Below are positions 1 through 8,308 of a DNA stretch of 64,000 bases, in pieces. The stretch is from assembly GCA_016933025.1 (NCBI GenBank), contig JAFGBT010000014.1, forward strand, positions 91,285-155,284. The letters are read 5' to 3'. The notes beneath the pieces are model-generated. The model searched no databases. It saw only the letters and a program-made list of their open reading frames with translations, and was not told the DNA's origin. Position 1 is the first letter of the stretch. Each line of letters starts with the position of its first letter. The position numbers and the translations under genes are program-made. Source of the stretch: Spirochaetota bacterium (GTDB lineage: Bacteria > Spirochaetota > UBA4802 > UBA5550).

Positions 1-1
1 C

Positions 2-787
2 GGCGGCAGGGTGTTGCTGCCGGCATACGATTCGCATAAAAATAGGGGACAGGTCGTCGAGGGCCTCGGCCTTTTCCGATCGTACGGACTAGAAGAACGG
101 ATTGCCTTCATCATATCGGTGCGCCGTGGCATAAAGCGGACGGACCTGCATGCCATGTTTCCCGAACGGACGGAGGACATCGAATCGGCCCTCATTTCGC
201 TCGTGAAAAAAAACCTTGTGAAACAAACGGGCGACTACCTCATGCCTGCGAAGTACTATGATTCGCTGGTAAAAAGGATTTTGGAGACGGTGAACAAGCA
301 TATAGGGCTGAACCTGAAGGAGATCGCCGACATAACCGGTGACGACCAGGATATATGCAGGCTTATTATGCCCTCCCTCGTCAGCGCGAAACAAGTCATG
401 GAAAAGGAAGGAAAATTTTTTTCCGACCGCGGCGGGCAGGTTGGCCTGTCAAAAGGCAAAAAACAGCTTATGGATACTGCCAAAGCAAACGGCGGCGGCG
501 GCATAGAGTTGGACAACCTGGGGAATGAGTCGGTCAGGACAGACGCGAAGGAATTGATCAAGCTGGGTGAGCTCGTGAGCCTGGACGGCAATATCCTCTA
601 TCATCGGGAGGTGTATGAGAAAATGAGGGACGCCATTATGGCGCAGTTTGTAAAAAAGGATAAATTATCTGTCCCCGAAGCGAAGGAGGTGGTCGGCCTT
701 TCGCGAAAATATATCATACCTCTGCTGAACCGCATCGAACGAGACGGAATGATTCGGCGCCTTGGTGATTTTAGAGTCAAGGTATAA
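2..787 (+). CDS. selB: Selenocysteine-specific elongation factor SelB, C-terminal part (5' cut by window edge)
   Basis: The reading frame is open from the first bases, so only the last 261 residues are present and the GTPase domains lie outside the window. What remains fits the string of winged-helix domains that in SelB bind the SECIS hairpin of selenoprotein mRNAs. The clearest signature is at the end: a helix-turn-helix around GLSRKYIIPLLNRIERDG followed by RRLGDFRV, a pattern typical of the last SelB winged helix. SelB delivers Sec-tRNA to UGA codons on the ribosome, so its presence implies that the organism makes selenoproteins. The gene ends 270 bases before the next start. Confidence 0.85.
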   Translation, partial: GGRVLLPAYDSHKNRGQVVEGLGLFRSYGLEERIAFIISVRRGIKRTDLHAMFPERTEDIESALISLVKKNLVKQTGDYLMPAKYYDSLVKRILETVNKHIGLNLKEIADITGDDQDICRLIMPSLVSAKQVMEKEGKFFSDRGGQVGLSKGKKQLMDTAKANGGGGIELDNLGNESVRTDAKELIKLGELVSLDGNILYHREVYEKMRDAIMAQFVKKDKLSVPEAKEVVGLSRKYIIPLLNRIERDGMIRRLGDFRVKV

Positions 788-1056
788 AAAATGACAAATC
801 TCATCATTATTGTCATATATTTTAAAAAGCCCGCCTATACTTCATTTTTTTTATTAATTCACTAATTAATATTTGATTAAGAAGTTTGAAATTGATATTA
901 TTGTATGGATATCCATAGAGGATGGAAATCCGCGCAGAAAATTGCGTGCGCGGCTATAACGCGGTTCAATCTCCTTATTCACCCCCTCGATATCCACTTG
1001 TTGCGTGTTGCCTGATGGCGGCAATGAAAGTCGACCCGATGCAGGGTGGCAGGGCA

Positions 1057-2064
1057 ATGAAAATTCAGCTAAGAATAAGAGCAATAGTGCCGATCGCAAC
1101 GGTACTGATGTGTATCGGCATTGCCGCGCTGGTATCGTCGTGCTATGAGGACGATTTTGATTTCGCCATGAGGATGGAACTTTTCCCTGTCCAGGTCTTC
1201 ATTCCCGAGGAGGGCATACCGGAGCCGGGCGGCGGCGGCATAATCACCATCGGCGCCAAGACAGAGACGAGTATCCAACTCCTCTGGGAACAGGCCGAGG
1301 ACATTGAAACGCCGCAGGAGTATCTTGAATACCGGCTCTACCTGTCCGAGTTTAACAACATCGCCGCGCCGGATGATGCCGAGGAAAAAGGCACAGTCGT
1401 TGAAGACTGGACGCCGGATCTGACGGCGGCTGCCGCTTACGGGCTTGTGGCAGGTAGAGCATATTACTTCAACGTGGTGGTGAGGGATGGAGAGGGCAAT
1501 AGCGCGGCGTATCTGACCGTGCATACAATGACGCAGAGCGATGCCATCTACCTCTTTTCGGCCGGGCTGTACCAGGGAAACCTTACGACAATGACGACGA
1601 GTTCGCCGAGGGCGGATATTGACTCCTATTGCATTTCCGCCAAGGAGAACATCTATCCCGAACTTCCGTGCCTCACTGTCCGGGCTTTTATCAGCATATC
1701 CCCGTCGGATTCCATAGCAGCCATGCCGGCCAATTTTCTCGTGCCGACCGACAGAAAGATAATAAGCACTACCGGCACTGAACTGGCGCCGAACTGGGCC
1801 GGCCTCTTCGACGGCGCCATCAACGAGACGCTCGCCAAGGCGGGTGTTGCCGTAAATTTCTGGTGGTCCGGTTCGGAAGCGAACGGAGAAGCGGCTGCGG
1901 CAAAAAGTGTCGTGCCGGCCATGACCAATTGCAACGGCTGGAAGGACGGCACCAATGCTTCGACAGGCAGGGACGGCGCCACCAATAAAACCGATGATAC
2001 GTGGATCAACGAGGGTGATTCGAACTGCAATAATTCGCTCAATGTCCTCTGCGCGTGCTGGTGA
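1057..2064 (+). CDS. Lipoprotein with Fn3-like and DUF1554-type C-terminal domain
   Basis: I chose the ATG at 1057 because it begins a basic n-region and hydrophobic stretch ending in a relaxed lipobox (ALVSSC); the frame is open upstream to 922 without a signal peptide. The mature protein has an acidic start, a fibronectin-III-like segment (about residues 55-165: IQLLWEQAED, YRLYLSEFN, GRAYYFNVVVRD) and a C-terminal domain with GLYQGNL, CNGWKDG, W and a cluster of six or more Cys. This tail matches the DUF1554 pattern familiar from Leptospira surface lipoproteins. Function is unknown; the Cys-rich tail probably forms disulfides. The next gene encodes a disulfide-forming enzyme. Confidence 0.7.
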   Translation: MKIQLRIRAIVPIATVLMCIGIAALVSSCYEDDFDFAMRMELFPVQVFIPEEGIPEPGGGGIITIGAKTETSIQLLWEQAEDIETPQEYLEYRLYLSEFNNIAAPDDAEEKGTVVEDWTPDLTAAAAYGLVAGRAYYFNVVVRDGEGNSAAYLTVHTMTQSDAIYLFSAGLYQGNLTTMTTSSPRADIDSYCISAKENIYPELPCLTVRAFISISPSDSIAAMPANFLVPTDRKIISTTGTELAPNWAGLFDGAINETLAKAGVAVNFWWSGSEANGEAAAAKSVVPAMTNCNGWKDGTNASTGRDGATNKTDDTWINEGDSNCNNSLNVLCACW

Positions 2065-2125
2065 ACCGGGATACCGCCGATAAAAATTAATTGACGTTTC
2101 TGTTCAACCTGCTACTGTTATTACC

Positions 2126-3358
2126 ATGAGAAAGCATATCATCTTCATAGCGGCGGTTTCTGTCGCGGGCGCCCTCGTATCGTCAGTCCAACTCTTCCAG
2201 CACTACTTTCCGAACACCGAATTCGGCATGGCATTATGCGGGAACGGGATTGTCAACCCGTGCCGGGTGCTCTGCCAGTCGGGATTCGATTCGATCTTCG
2301 GCTTTCCCATAGCGGGGATGGGCCTCCTGGCGTACCTGTTCATAATCGTGGTTTCATCGGTCACCCTGCTTGCGGGCGAGGACCGGTATTCGCATTGCTT
2401 TGCCGTGCTGGCGCCCGTGTCGGCGCTCTCCATCATCGTTGATATCGTGCTCGGTTCGATCCTCATATATCTCCGGATTCCCTGCCGGCTCTGCGTCATA
2501 GCGTATGTCATTAATATCCTGATATTCGGTTCGGTCTTCCTCTGGTACCTTGATTTCAGGGAGATCAACCGGGGGGTTCGGGACATATACGCGGGCCTTG
2601 TTTCTTTTCTTAAGAATACTTCAAACCGGCCGCTGGCCGTGAGCTTCGCTCTCATAATGATTTTCATGTTCTTCTCGGTTGTATCGCTTTCAGCGTATAT
2701 GAATATACGGGGGGAAAAATCAGAGGAGTCGCTGGCACGGATGAAAAAATTCGACGCTTATTATCGTTCTCTCCCCGTCGAAAGCGTCTCTCTACCGCCG
2801 AGTTCCATGATCATTGGCGGAAAAGATGCCGATATTACAATAGTCATCTTCACCGATTTTATCTGCCCGGCCTGCCGAAGGTTCTATGAGATTGAAAAAG
2901 AACTCATGTCCAGATTCTGGATGAAGATACGGATTGAATATTATCATTTTCCTCTCGATATTGTTTGTAACCCGCACGCGCCGCGGACCGTCTATTCAAA
3001 TTCGTGCGTTGCCGCACAGGCCTTTACCGCCGCGGCCAGGAGGGGGATATTCAAGGACCTCCTTCAGTACCATTACGAGCATTATCATGAAAATAGCGAG
3101 CGCCTTCGCGCCGGCGACGTGCTCGTGTCGGTAAAACATTATTTTAAAGACCGATTTTTTCCGGGCGACTACGACAGTTTTTTAAAAGAAGTCCTTTCAG
3201 AGCAGTCCAAGGTCGATGTCTATAACGATGTGTCGGCCGGCGGCAGGCTGGGTGTGCGCGCTGTGCCGACGCTTTATATAAACGGGAGGAGGCTTGAGGG
3301 GATTCCCGATGCGGACCTCCTATCTTACGTGCTGGCTCGCGAACTGGGTGTGAAATGA
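2126..3358 (+). CDS. VKOR-DsbA (thioredoxin-like) fusion, disulfide bond formation
   Basis: A 410-residue natural fusion. Residues 1-145 are a four-helix vitamin K epoxide reductase domain with Cys38, Cys46 and Cys50 on the periplasmic loop and the quinone-proximal CxxC at 120-123 (CRLC). A further transmembrane helix (about 170-192) leads to a DsbA-like thioredoxin domain (from about 225) with CPAC at 247-250 and a cis-proline loop (AVPTLY). In such fusions the VKOR half passes electrons from the DsbA half to quinone, oxidising secreted proteins and so replacing DsbB. It overlaps the following gene by four bases and follows a Cys-rich lipoprotein that may be a client. Confidence 0.9.
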   Translation: MRKHIIFIAAVSVAGALVSSVQLFQHYFPNTEFGMALCGNGIVNPCRVLCQSGFDSIFGFPIAGMGLLAYLFIIVVSSVTLLAGEDRYSHCFAVLAPVSALSIIVDIVLGSILIYLRIPCRLCVIAYVINILIFGSVFLWYLDFREINRGVRDIYAGLVSFLKNTSNRPLAVSFALIMIFMFFSVVSLSAYMNIRGEKSEESLARMKKFDAYYRSLPVESVSLPPSSMIIGGKDADITIVIFTDFICPACRRFYEIEKELMSRFWMKIRIEYYHFPLDIVCNPHAPRTVYSNSCVAAQAFTAAARRGIFKDLLQYHYEHYHENSERLRAGDVLVSVKHYFKDRFFPGDYDSFLKEVLSEQSKVDVYNDVSAGGRLGVRAVPTLYINGRRLEGIPDADLLSYVLARELGVK

Positions 3359-4476
3359 TGCTACAACGAAGCATGCCTGTCATTCTCTTTATCCTCCTGG
3401 TTATTATTCCAGCACGATACGCCCTGTCTGACGATGAGGAAACATATCATGCCCATGACATTATCATCGGCGCCAAGGCCGGTTATTCCATGTTCGAGGG
3501 GTACTACCGCAGCCGCTTCAGCGGTTCGTACTGCACCGGTTTATCTCTGATGTATGGCAACCCCGGGATCGCAAAATACCTGATGGGCGAGCTTGAAGTT
3601 GCTTACGCGCGCTACCCCCTGAGGAAGGGGCGTACTTCGATGGTGGAATACCTGTCGCTTGTCGGCCAGAGCCGGGGATCGTACATGGAATCAATTTCGC
3701 TCAATTTCGGCCCGGTGTTTTATTATCCTATCGACCTGCATTTCCAGATTTATACGGGCCTGTCCGCCCTCGGATCGTACCTCCATCTACATCTCGACAG
3801 GTACGATAAAAACGAGAAGACTATCAAGCCCGGCCTGCTGGCACGGGCCGGTTTCTTTATCCCCGTGCGTAAGGGATTCAGGTTCAGGATCGGCGCCGAG
3901 TATACGCTGAAATACCTCTCGGGAAAACCGCTGTATGGATTCAATTTCATCGGCGGCCTTTCATACAATTTCAACCCGGTCGAGCGCGCGGGCGAGCCGG
4001 GCGCGGAACGGGACGCGCCGGGGCGCATAGAATGGTACATGGCAATGGCGGAAAAAGCGGTCAAGAAGGGGAACGCGGAAGAGGCGCGGGAGAACTACAA
4101 AAAGGTCCTTGCCATTGACGGGACAAACCGGGAGGCGCGGCGAAAGCTGGATGAAATCAAAAAAGCCGAGGCCGATTACGCGCGGGCGACCAGGCTCGCC
4201 GGAAATAAGCGGTTTTATGACGCCCTGCCGCTCCTTGAAGACGCCGGCGCCTATCTGCTCGCCGCGCGTAATGATATTGAAGAGATCAGGAAACAACTTG
4301 CCGCTGAGATACCGGGCCTTGAAAAGACCGGGATCGAACTGTATGAAAAGGGTGACTACCGGGGATGCATAACGATAATGAATCGTCTGCTCCTTGTTGA
4401 TCCGAGGAACAAAGTCGGTTTGATATACCTGCCGCGTGCGGTCAAGCGGCAGGAGGCCATGGAGAGATTGCGATGA
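3355..4476 (+). CDS. Outer-membrane beta-barrel protein with C-terminal TPR-like repeats
   Basis: A 373-residue secreted protein with an N-terminal signal peptide (hydrophobic ILFILLVIIPA). Residues 35-210 alternate short amphipathic strands rich in Tyr, Phe and Gly (AKAGYSMFEGYY, GFNFIGGLSYNF), as in small outer-membrane barrels. Residues 225-373 are helical and carry a TPR-like segment (KKGNAEEARENYKKVLAIDG) and a second one (YEKGDYRGCITIMNRLLLVDP). The start ATGATG overlaps the stop of the VKOR-DsbA gene, and its own stop overlaps coaX, so the genes are probably one transcript. I do not recognise a specific family; a scaffolding role in the envelope is only a guess. Confidence 0.6.
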   Translation: MMLQRSMPVILFILLVIIPARYALSDDEETYHAHDIIIGAKAGYSMFEGYYRSRFSGSYCTGLSLMYGNPGIAKYLMGELEVAYARYPLRKGRTSMVEYLSLVGQSRGSYMESISLNFGPVFYYPIDLHFQIYTGLSALGSYLHLHLDRYDKNEKTIKPGLLARAGFFIPVRKGFRFRIGAEYTLKYLSGKPLYGFNFIGGLSYNFNPVERAGEPGAERDAPGRIEWYMAMAEKAVKKGNAEEARENYKKVLAIDGTNREARRKLDEIKKAEADYARATRLAGNKRFYDALPLLEDAGAYLLAARNDIEEIRKQLAAEIPGLEKTGIELYEKGDYRGCITIMNRLLLVDPRNKVGLIYLPRAVKRQEAMERLR

Positions 4477-5249
4477 TACTCGGTTTTGACGTCGGGAACA
4501 CCAGCACGACCGGCGGTATTTACGCTGAGCATGGAAGCGGGCCAGATTTTACGTATCGGTTTTCGACCGAAAAAGATACGGATCCGAAACGGCTGGGACG
4601 GCAGGTCGGCGACGGAATCGCCAAAGGCGGTGAGACTACGGGAGGCCTCACCTTCGCGGGCCTGGCCTTCTCCAGCGTGGTCCCGGAAATCAATGCCGCG
4701 TATCATACAATGGCCCGTGAGAGGTTCGGCCTCACGGCTTACGAGATAACCTGCCGGAGCAGGCTGAACTTCAAGATTAACTATAATGATCCGGAAGAGC
4801 TCGGCGTCGACCGTATCGTGAACGCGGCTGCCGCGTTCGAGGAGTACGGCGGCGGGTGCATCGTGGTCGATATCGGGACCGCCGTCACCTTCTGCGTGCT
4901 CCTGGAGAACCGGATCTTTGACGGCGGCATCATCGCGCCCGGCGTCAGCACGGCAATCCGCTCCCTGTCCGGACGGGCCTCCCGCCTGCCGGAGGTCCCC
5001 TTCGAAAAGCCGGACCGCCTTGCCGCACGGGACACGGTCAATGCGCTCAAATCCGGTTTTTTCTACGGCTGGCTTTCGCTCGCCGACGGGATTATAGGGA
5101 GGATCGAGGCGGAGTACGGGAGACGGTTCAGGGTGATCCTTACCGGCGGCTTCGCCGGCGCGGTGACGGAGCATCTTGTCCACGAAAACACTGTCGATCC
5201 CCTCCTGGCCATGAAAGGAATTAAATATATATATGATATGAACAGGTGA
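4473..5249 (+). CDS. coaX: Type III pantothenate kinase
   Basis: Phosphorylates pantothenate, the first step of coenzyme A synthesis, in the cytoplasm. The 258-residue length is normal for CoaX. Visible motifs are the N-terminal phosphate-binding DVGNT (D6-T10), PEELGVDRIVNAAAAF with Gly111/Asp113/Arg114, VVDIGTAVTF with Asp133 and Thr136, and GGIIAPG. This belongs to the acetate-kinase-like fold and lacks the Walker A motif of type I enzymes. The ATG overlaps the stop of the preceding barrel gene by four bases, indicating translational coupling. No biotin-ligase (birA) neighbour, a common partner of coaX, is seen here. Confidence 0.93.
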   Translation: MILGFDVGNTSTTGGIYAEHGSGPDFTYRFSTEKDTDPKRLGRQVGDGIAKGGETTGGLTFAGLAFSSVVPEINAAYHTMARERFGLTAYEITCRSRLNFKINYNDPEELGVDRIVNAAAAFEEYGGGCIVVDIGTAVTFCVLLENRIFDGGIIAPGVSTAIRSLSGRASRLPEVPFEKPDRLAARDTVNALKSGFFYGWLSLADGIIGRIEAEYGRRFRVILTGGFAGAVTEHLVHENTVDPLLAMKGIKYIYDMNR

Positions 5250-5304
5250 GACAGGTGAAATTCACTGTTGCCTGGATTTTAAAATTCTTAATAAGGAGAA
5301 ACAT

Positions 5305-6084
5305 ATGAACATTTGGACTAGATGCATGATTATCCCTGTCCTGGTATTTGCCGTGTTCGTGAATGCCGCCTTCGCACAGAAACAAAAGGCAGCCGCGGCT
5401 ATCAATGACGCGCAGGTGCGGGAACGTCTCATGTACATAGAGAACGCCCTCTATACCGCCCAGCCGCACGCGCAGGCCTGGTGGTACAGCTGGATCTCAA
5501 TCTACGCGGCAGGCACGGTAGTGCAGGGGGCTCTGGCAGGCCACCACTGGAATGACTGGAAACATGATCACCATCCGCTCTATACCCGGCGGGTGAGGAA
5601 CAGGAACTTTGCTGAAGACATGCTGGTCGGCGGCCTGACCACTGCGGTTGGCCTGGGAGGCCAGCTGATCTTTCTATTCAAACCCGCATACCTTCCCGAC
5701 AGGCTGCGCGCGATGGCGGCGGACACGGCCGCGGCGCGGTTTGACAAGCTCGCTATGGCTGAAGACATCCTGAGGCAGTGCGCCAAGACTGAAAAAGAGG
5801 GATGGGGATGGATGACCCATGTGCTCAATTTAGTGGTTAATGCCGGGGCGGGCTGCGTGACCGCGTTTGCATTCAAGCGGCCTATTGACGGCCTGATAGC
5901 TTTCGCTGAAGGAGAAGCTATTTCGCTGGTAAATATATTCAGCCAGCCCATGCATGCGGTCAGGGACCTGAAAAATTACGAGGCCAAGTACAAGGGTGGC
6001 GCAAAAGCAGGATACGATTATTATGATAACGAGATATTTTTTACCCTTGGTCCCGGTACTATCGGGGTGGGAATGAAATTCTAA
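5305..6084 (+). CDS. Envelope protein of unknown function with signal peptide and hydrophobic segments
   Basis: A 259-residue protein preceded by a strong ribosome site (AAGGAG, 8 bases before the ATG). It has a clear signal peptide (VLVFAVFVNAAFAQ, likely cut after AFA). The mature part has three moderately hydrophobic, Gly/Ala-rich stretches (about 70-85, 108-127 and 175-195), a His/Trp-rich loop (GHHWNDWKHDHHP) that could bind metal, and a Tyr/Asp-rich end finishing in Phe (GVGMKF), as in outer-membrane proteins. I recognise no family. It is the last + strand gene before a repeat and convergent genes. Confidence 0.55.
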   Translation: MNIWTRCMIIPVLVFAVFVNAAFAQKQKAAAAINDAQVRERLMYIENALYTAQPHAQAWWYSWISIYAAGTVVQGALAGHHWNDWKHDHHPLYTRRVRNRNFAEDMLVGGLTTAVGLGGQLIFLFKPAYLPDRLRAMAADTAAARFDKLAMAEDILRQCAKTEKEGWGWMTHVLNLVVNAGAGCVTAFAFKRPIDGLIAFAEGEAISLVNIFSQPMHAVRDLKNYEAKYKGGAKAGYDYYDNEIFFTLGPGTIGVGMKF

Positions 6085-6110
6085 TATGCGCGCAGAATCT
6101 CGAGGCGATT

Positions 6111-6152
6111 TTCCCTCACCCCCGACCCCTCTCCCACGGGGAGAGGGGGGAG
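6111..6152. repeat. Dispersed C/G-rich intergenic repeat, family A
   Basis: CCCTCACCCC followed by a hairpin (CCTCTCCC, loop, GGGAGAGG) in the gap between convergent genes. The same motif occurs at 32425-32515, in inverted orientation at 43977-44021, and at the right end of the window (63905-64000). It may act as a transcription terminator for either strand. Confidence 0.7.
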
Positions 6153-6168
6153 AAGTTGAAGAAAGTAT

Positions 6169-6597
6169 TTATTTCACCCTTTTCCAGAGCTCGGACCTCC
6201 CGAAGAGCGGGACGCCGACATAGCCCCTGACGTTGAGTACGTCATCGCTCTTGAGCCACATCTTGCACTTGTAGGTCTTGCCGTTGTCGGGATCGTAGAT
6301 CTGACCCCCGACCCACTGGCCGTCTTTGAACACGAATCCCCACAGCATGTCCATGCCGAGGATCTTGTTTTTACGTTTCTCCGGGTCTGGATTCTTTTCA
6401 TCAAGATCTGTCGGGGTTTTAAGCCAGGTTATTTTTCCGCTGAAGTTTTCACCGCATTTGTAGATGGTCACCTTGGCGTCCTCCTTTGGCACTAGCCATG
6501 TGCCGAGGATCGATTCCGCGGTAAAGTCGCCGTACAGCGACATTGAAGCGATGAGTGTCAAGACGGCAATGCCTAATGAGAGCCTGAATTTTTTCAT
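6169..6597 (-). CDS. DUF2147 family secreted protein
   Basis: The chosen ATG at 6597 has an AAGGAG site upstream and starts a signal peptide (MKKFRLSLGIAVLTLIASMSLYG); the frame is open further upstream without support. The mature 120 residues match the DUF2147 pattern: ILGTWLVPKEDAKVTIYKCGENFSGKI near the start, then KNKILGMDMLWGF and DPDNGKTYKCKM, ending in LNVRGYVGVPLFGRSELWKRV. The family consists of small lipocalin-like periplasmic proteins of unknown role. It is convergent with the unknown envelope gene across a family A repeat. Confidence 0.85.
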   Translation of the reverse strand: MKKFRLSLGIAVLTLIASMSLYGDFTAESILGTWLVPKEDAKVTIYKCGENFSGKITWLKTPTDLDEKNPDPEKRKNKILGMDMLWGFVFKDGQWVGGQIYDPDNGKTYKCKMWLKSDDVLNVRGYVGVPLFGRSELWKRVK

Positions 6598-6659
6598 TTT
6601 AATCTCCTTGCGTGATTTGTAGATTGGTTGTAGCATTAATTGACATGATGTCAACAAAT

Positions 6660-6692
6660 AAAAAAGGCGATCTTTTCGACCGCCTTTTTTAT
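6660..6692 (-). terminator. Rho-independent terminator after the thiolase gene
   Basis: A hairpin with arms AAAAAGGCG-TC and GA-CGCCTTTTT, one mismatch, and T-runs on both strands, 19 bases beyond the thiolase stop. It also insulates the DUF2147 gene that starts just downstream on the same strand. Confidence 0.8.
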
Positions 6693-6710
6693 TGACCAAA
6701 ACAGATTCTG

Positions 6711-8000
6711 CTATACTTGCTCGACTATCATTGCGTAGCCCATGCCGCCGCCAATACACATGGTAATGAGACAGGAACCATGGTTCGTCCGCTTCATCTC
6801 ATACATCGTGGTGACCATCATGCGGGCGCCGGTGCAGCCTATCGGGTGTCCCAGAGAAATACCGCTGCCGAGTTGGTTTGGCTTTTCACTGTCCAGGCCG
6901 AGCTCCCTGAAACAGCCGATGGCCTGGGCTGCGAAAGCTTCGTTCAGTTCGATCATGTCCAGGTCCTTGATGCCCATCTTCGTCTGTTTCAGGACCTTCC
7001 TGACCGCGGGCACCGGCCCAAGCCCCATGTACGCCGGGTCTACCCCGCCGCCAGCGAATGCCTTTATTTTCACGAAAGGCTTGAGTCCCAGGGCCTTCGC
7101 CTTTTCCGCAGTCATCATGAGGACGGCGGCGGCGGCGTCGTTGATGCCCGACGCATTCCCCGCGGTGACCGACCCCTCTTTGATGAAAGCCGGTTTCATC
7201 TGGCGCATCTTCTCGATCGTGGTGTCCATCGGCCTTTCGTCCTCTGCAAATATCTCCTCGCCCTTCGATCCTTTCATGACCACCGGGACAATCTCGTCCT
7301 TAAACAGGCCGTTCTTTATGGCCTTTCTCGCCCTGGTATGGGACAGCAGGCCCAGTTCGTCCTGTTCCTCGCGGCTGATTCCGTAGAGCTTCACAATGTT
7401 CTCGGCCGTCAGGCCCATATGATATCCGTAGAATATTTCATACAGGCCGTCAAAAACCATGAGGTCCTGGACTTCGCCGACGCCTGATATGGCCATCCGG
7501 TATCCCCAGCGCGCGTCTTTCATGGCCATGGGCGCGAGTGACATGTTCTCATGACCGCCGGCTATCACAATCTCGGCCTGGCCCGACATGATTGCCTGAG
7601 CCCCCTCCGCGATAGCCTTGATGCCGGAACCGCAGATCTTATTGATGGTGCAGGCGGGGGTCTCTTTCGGTACGCCGGCCTTTATCATGGCCTGCCGGGC
7701 GGTGTTCTGTCCCTGGCCTGCCTGCAGAACGTTGCCCATGATGACCTCGTCGACCGTCACCGGCGCGAGAGAGTCGCTCCAGTCGTATCCCTTTTTCTCG
7801 AGATCGATTAAACCAGTGTTTGTAAATTTATCCGGAGCGCAATCCTTCATCAGATCGCTCGGCACCGGCCTGAGGCCCGCCCTGTTCAATACTTCTTTTA
7901 TCACAAGCGCCCCGAGATCAACAACCGGCACCCCTTTTAACGCACCGCCGAATTTTCCGATCGCGGTACGCGCTCCGCTGACTATGACGACATCTTTCAT
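6711..8000 (-). CDS. Thiolase (acetyl-CoA C-acetyltransferase / 3-ketoacyl-CoA thiolase)
   Basis: Condenses or cleaves acyl-CoA thioesters: acetoacetyl-CoA synthesis or the last step of beta-oxidation. The start at 8000 (MKDVVIVSGARTAIGKFGG) fits the family. Catalytic features are the nucleophilic Cys in INKICGSGIKAIAEG, NEAFAAQ, the His in GHPIGCTGAR and the second Cys in CIGGGMG. At 429 residues it is longer than the usual 390-400 because about 35 extra residues sit between AGLRP and VDEVIMG, near residues 45-80. It stands alone with its own terminator. A 3-hydroxyacyl-CoA dehydrogenase and acs lie elsewhere in the window. Confidence 0.93.
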   Translation of the reverse strand: MKDVVIVSGARTAIGKFGGALKGVPVVDLGALVIKEVLNRAGLRPVPSDLMKDCAPDKFTNTGLIDLEKKGYDWSDSLAPVTVDEVIMGNVLQAGQGQNTARQAMIKAGVPKETPACTINKICGSGIKAIAEGAQAIMSGQAEIVIAGGHENMSLAPMAMKDARWGYRMAISGVGEVQDLMVFDGLYEIFYGYHMGLTAENIVKLYGISREEQDELGLLSHTRARKAIKNGLFKDEIVPVVMKGSKGEEIFAEDERPMDTTIEKMRQMKPAFIKEGSVTAGNASGINDAAAAVLMMTAEKAKALGLKPFVKIKAFAGGGVDPAYMGLGPVPAVRKVLKQTKMGIKDLDMIELNEAFAAQAIGCFRELGLDSEKPNQLGSGISLGHPIGCTGARMMVTTMYEMKRTNHGSCLITMCIGGGMGYAMIVEQV

Positions 8001-8308
8001 TCGCGTGTCCTCCAGGTTGTATAATAAATATGTATACTGCACGAGGGACGCGTCATGCGGCCCTGCGGCATGGCTATCCTGTTATTCCGATTTTTTCTGG
8101 AGGCCGCTATTTGTAAAGGAAATTAATGGAGCTGTCGGAATTAATTCCCGGAATTTATCGGGCGTTGTTGATGTTCGTTCAAGACCTGCCGGCCCCGGCG
8201 CGGGGCATATGTATTTCAGGGCGCATTGTAAAAAATGCTTGATAAATACCAAAATCAGGATGAATTGTTGAAGGACGATCTGACCGAAATAGTCCAGAAG
8301 TAATTATT
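8001..8308. other. Intergenic region between divergent thiolase and PrsW-fusion genes
   Basis: It holds the promoters of two divergent genes, none of which I can pin down. A 22-codon open frame (8235-8303, ATG to TAA, charged product) ends five bases before the GTG of the next gene and might be a leader peptide, but has no ribosome site. Confidence 0.35.

Noticed and set aside
950..1000. tRNA-like T-loop sequence (GGTTCAATCTC)
   Set aside because: No acceptor stem, D arm or anticodon arm can be folded around it.
922..1056. N-terminal extension of the DUF1554 lipoprotein frame
   Set aside because: It would put 45 residues in front of the signal peptide, which would disable lipoprotein export; the ATG at 1057 is used instead.
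6717..7487. A 256-codon + strand frame antisense to the thiolase
   Set aside because: The thiolase has a full set of catalytic motifs; the antisense product has no recognisable domain.
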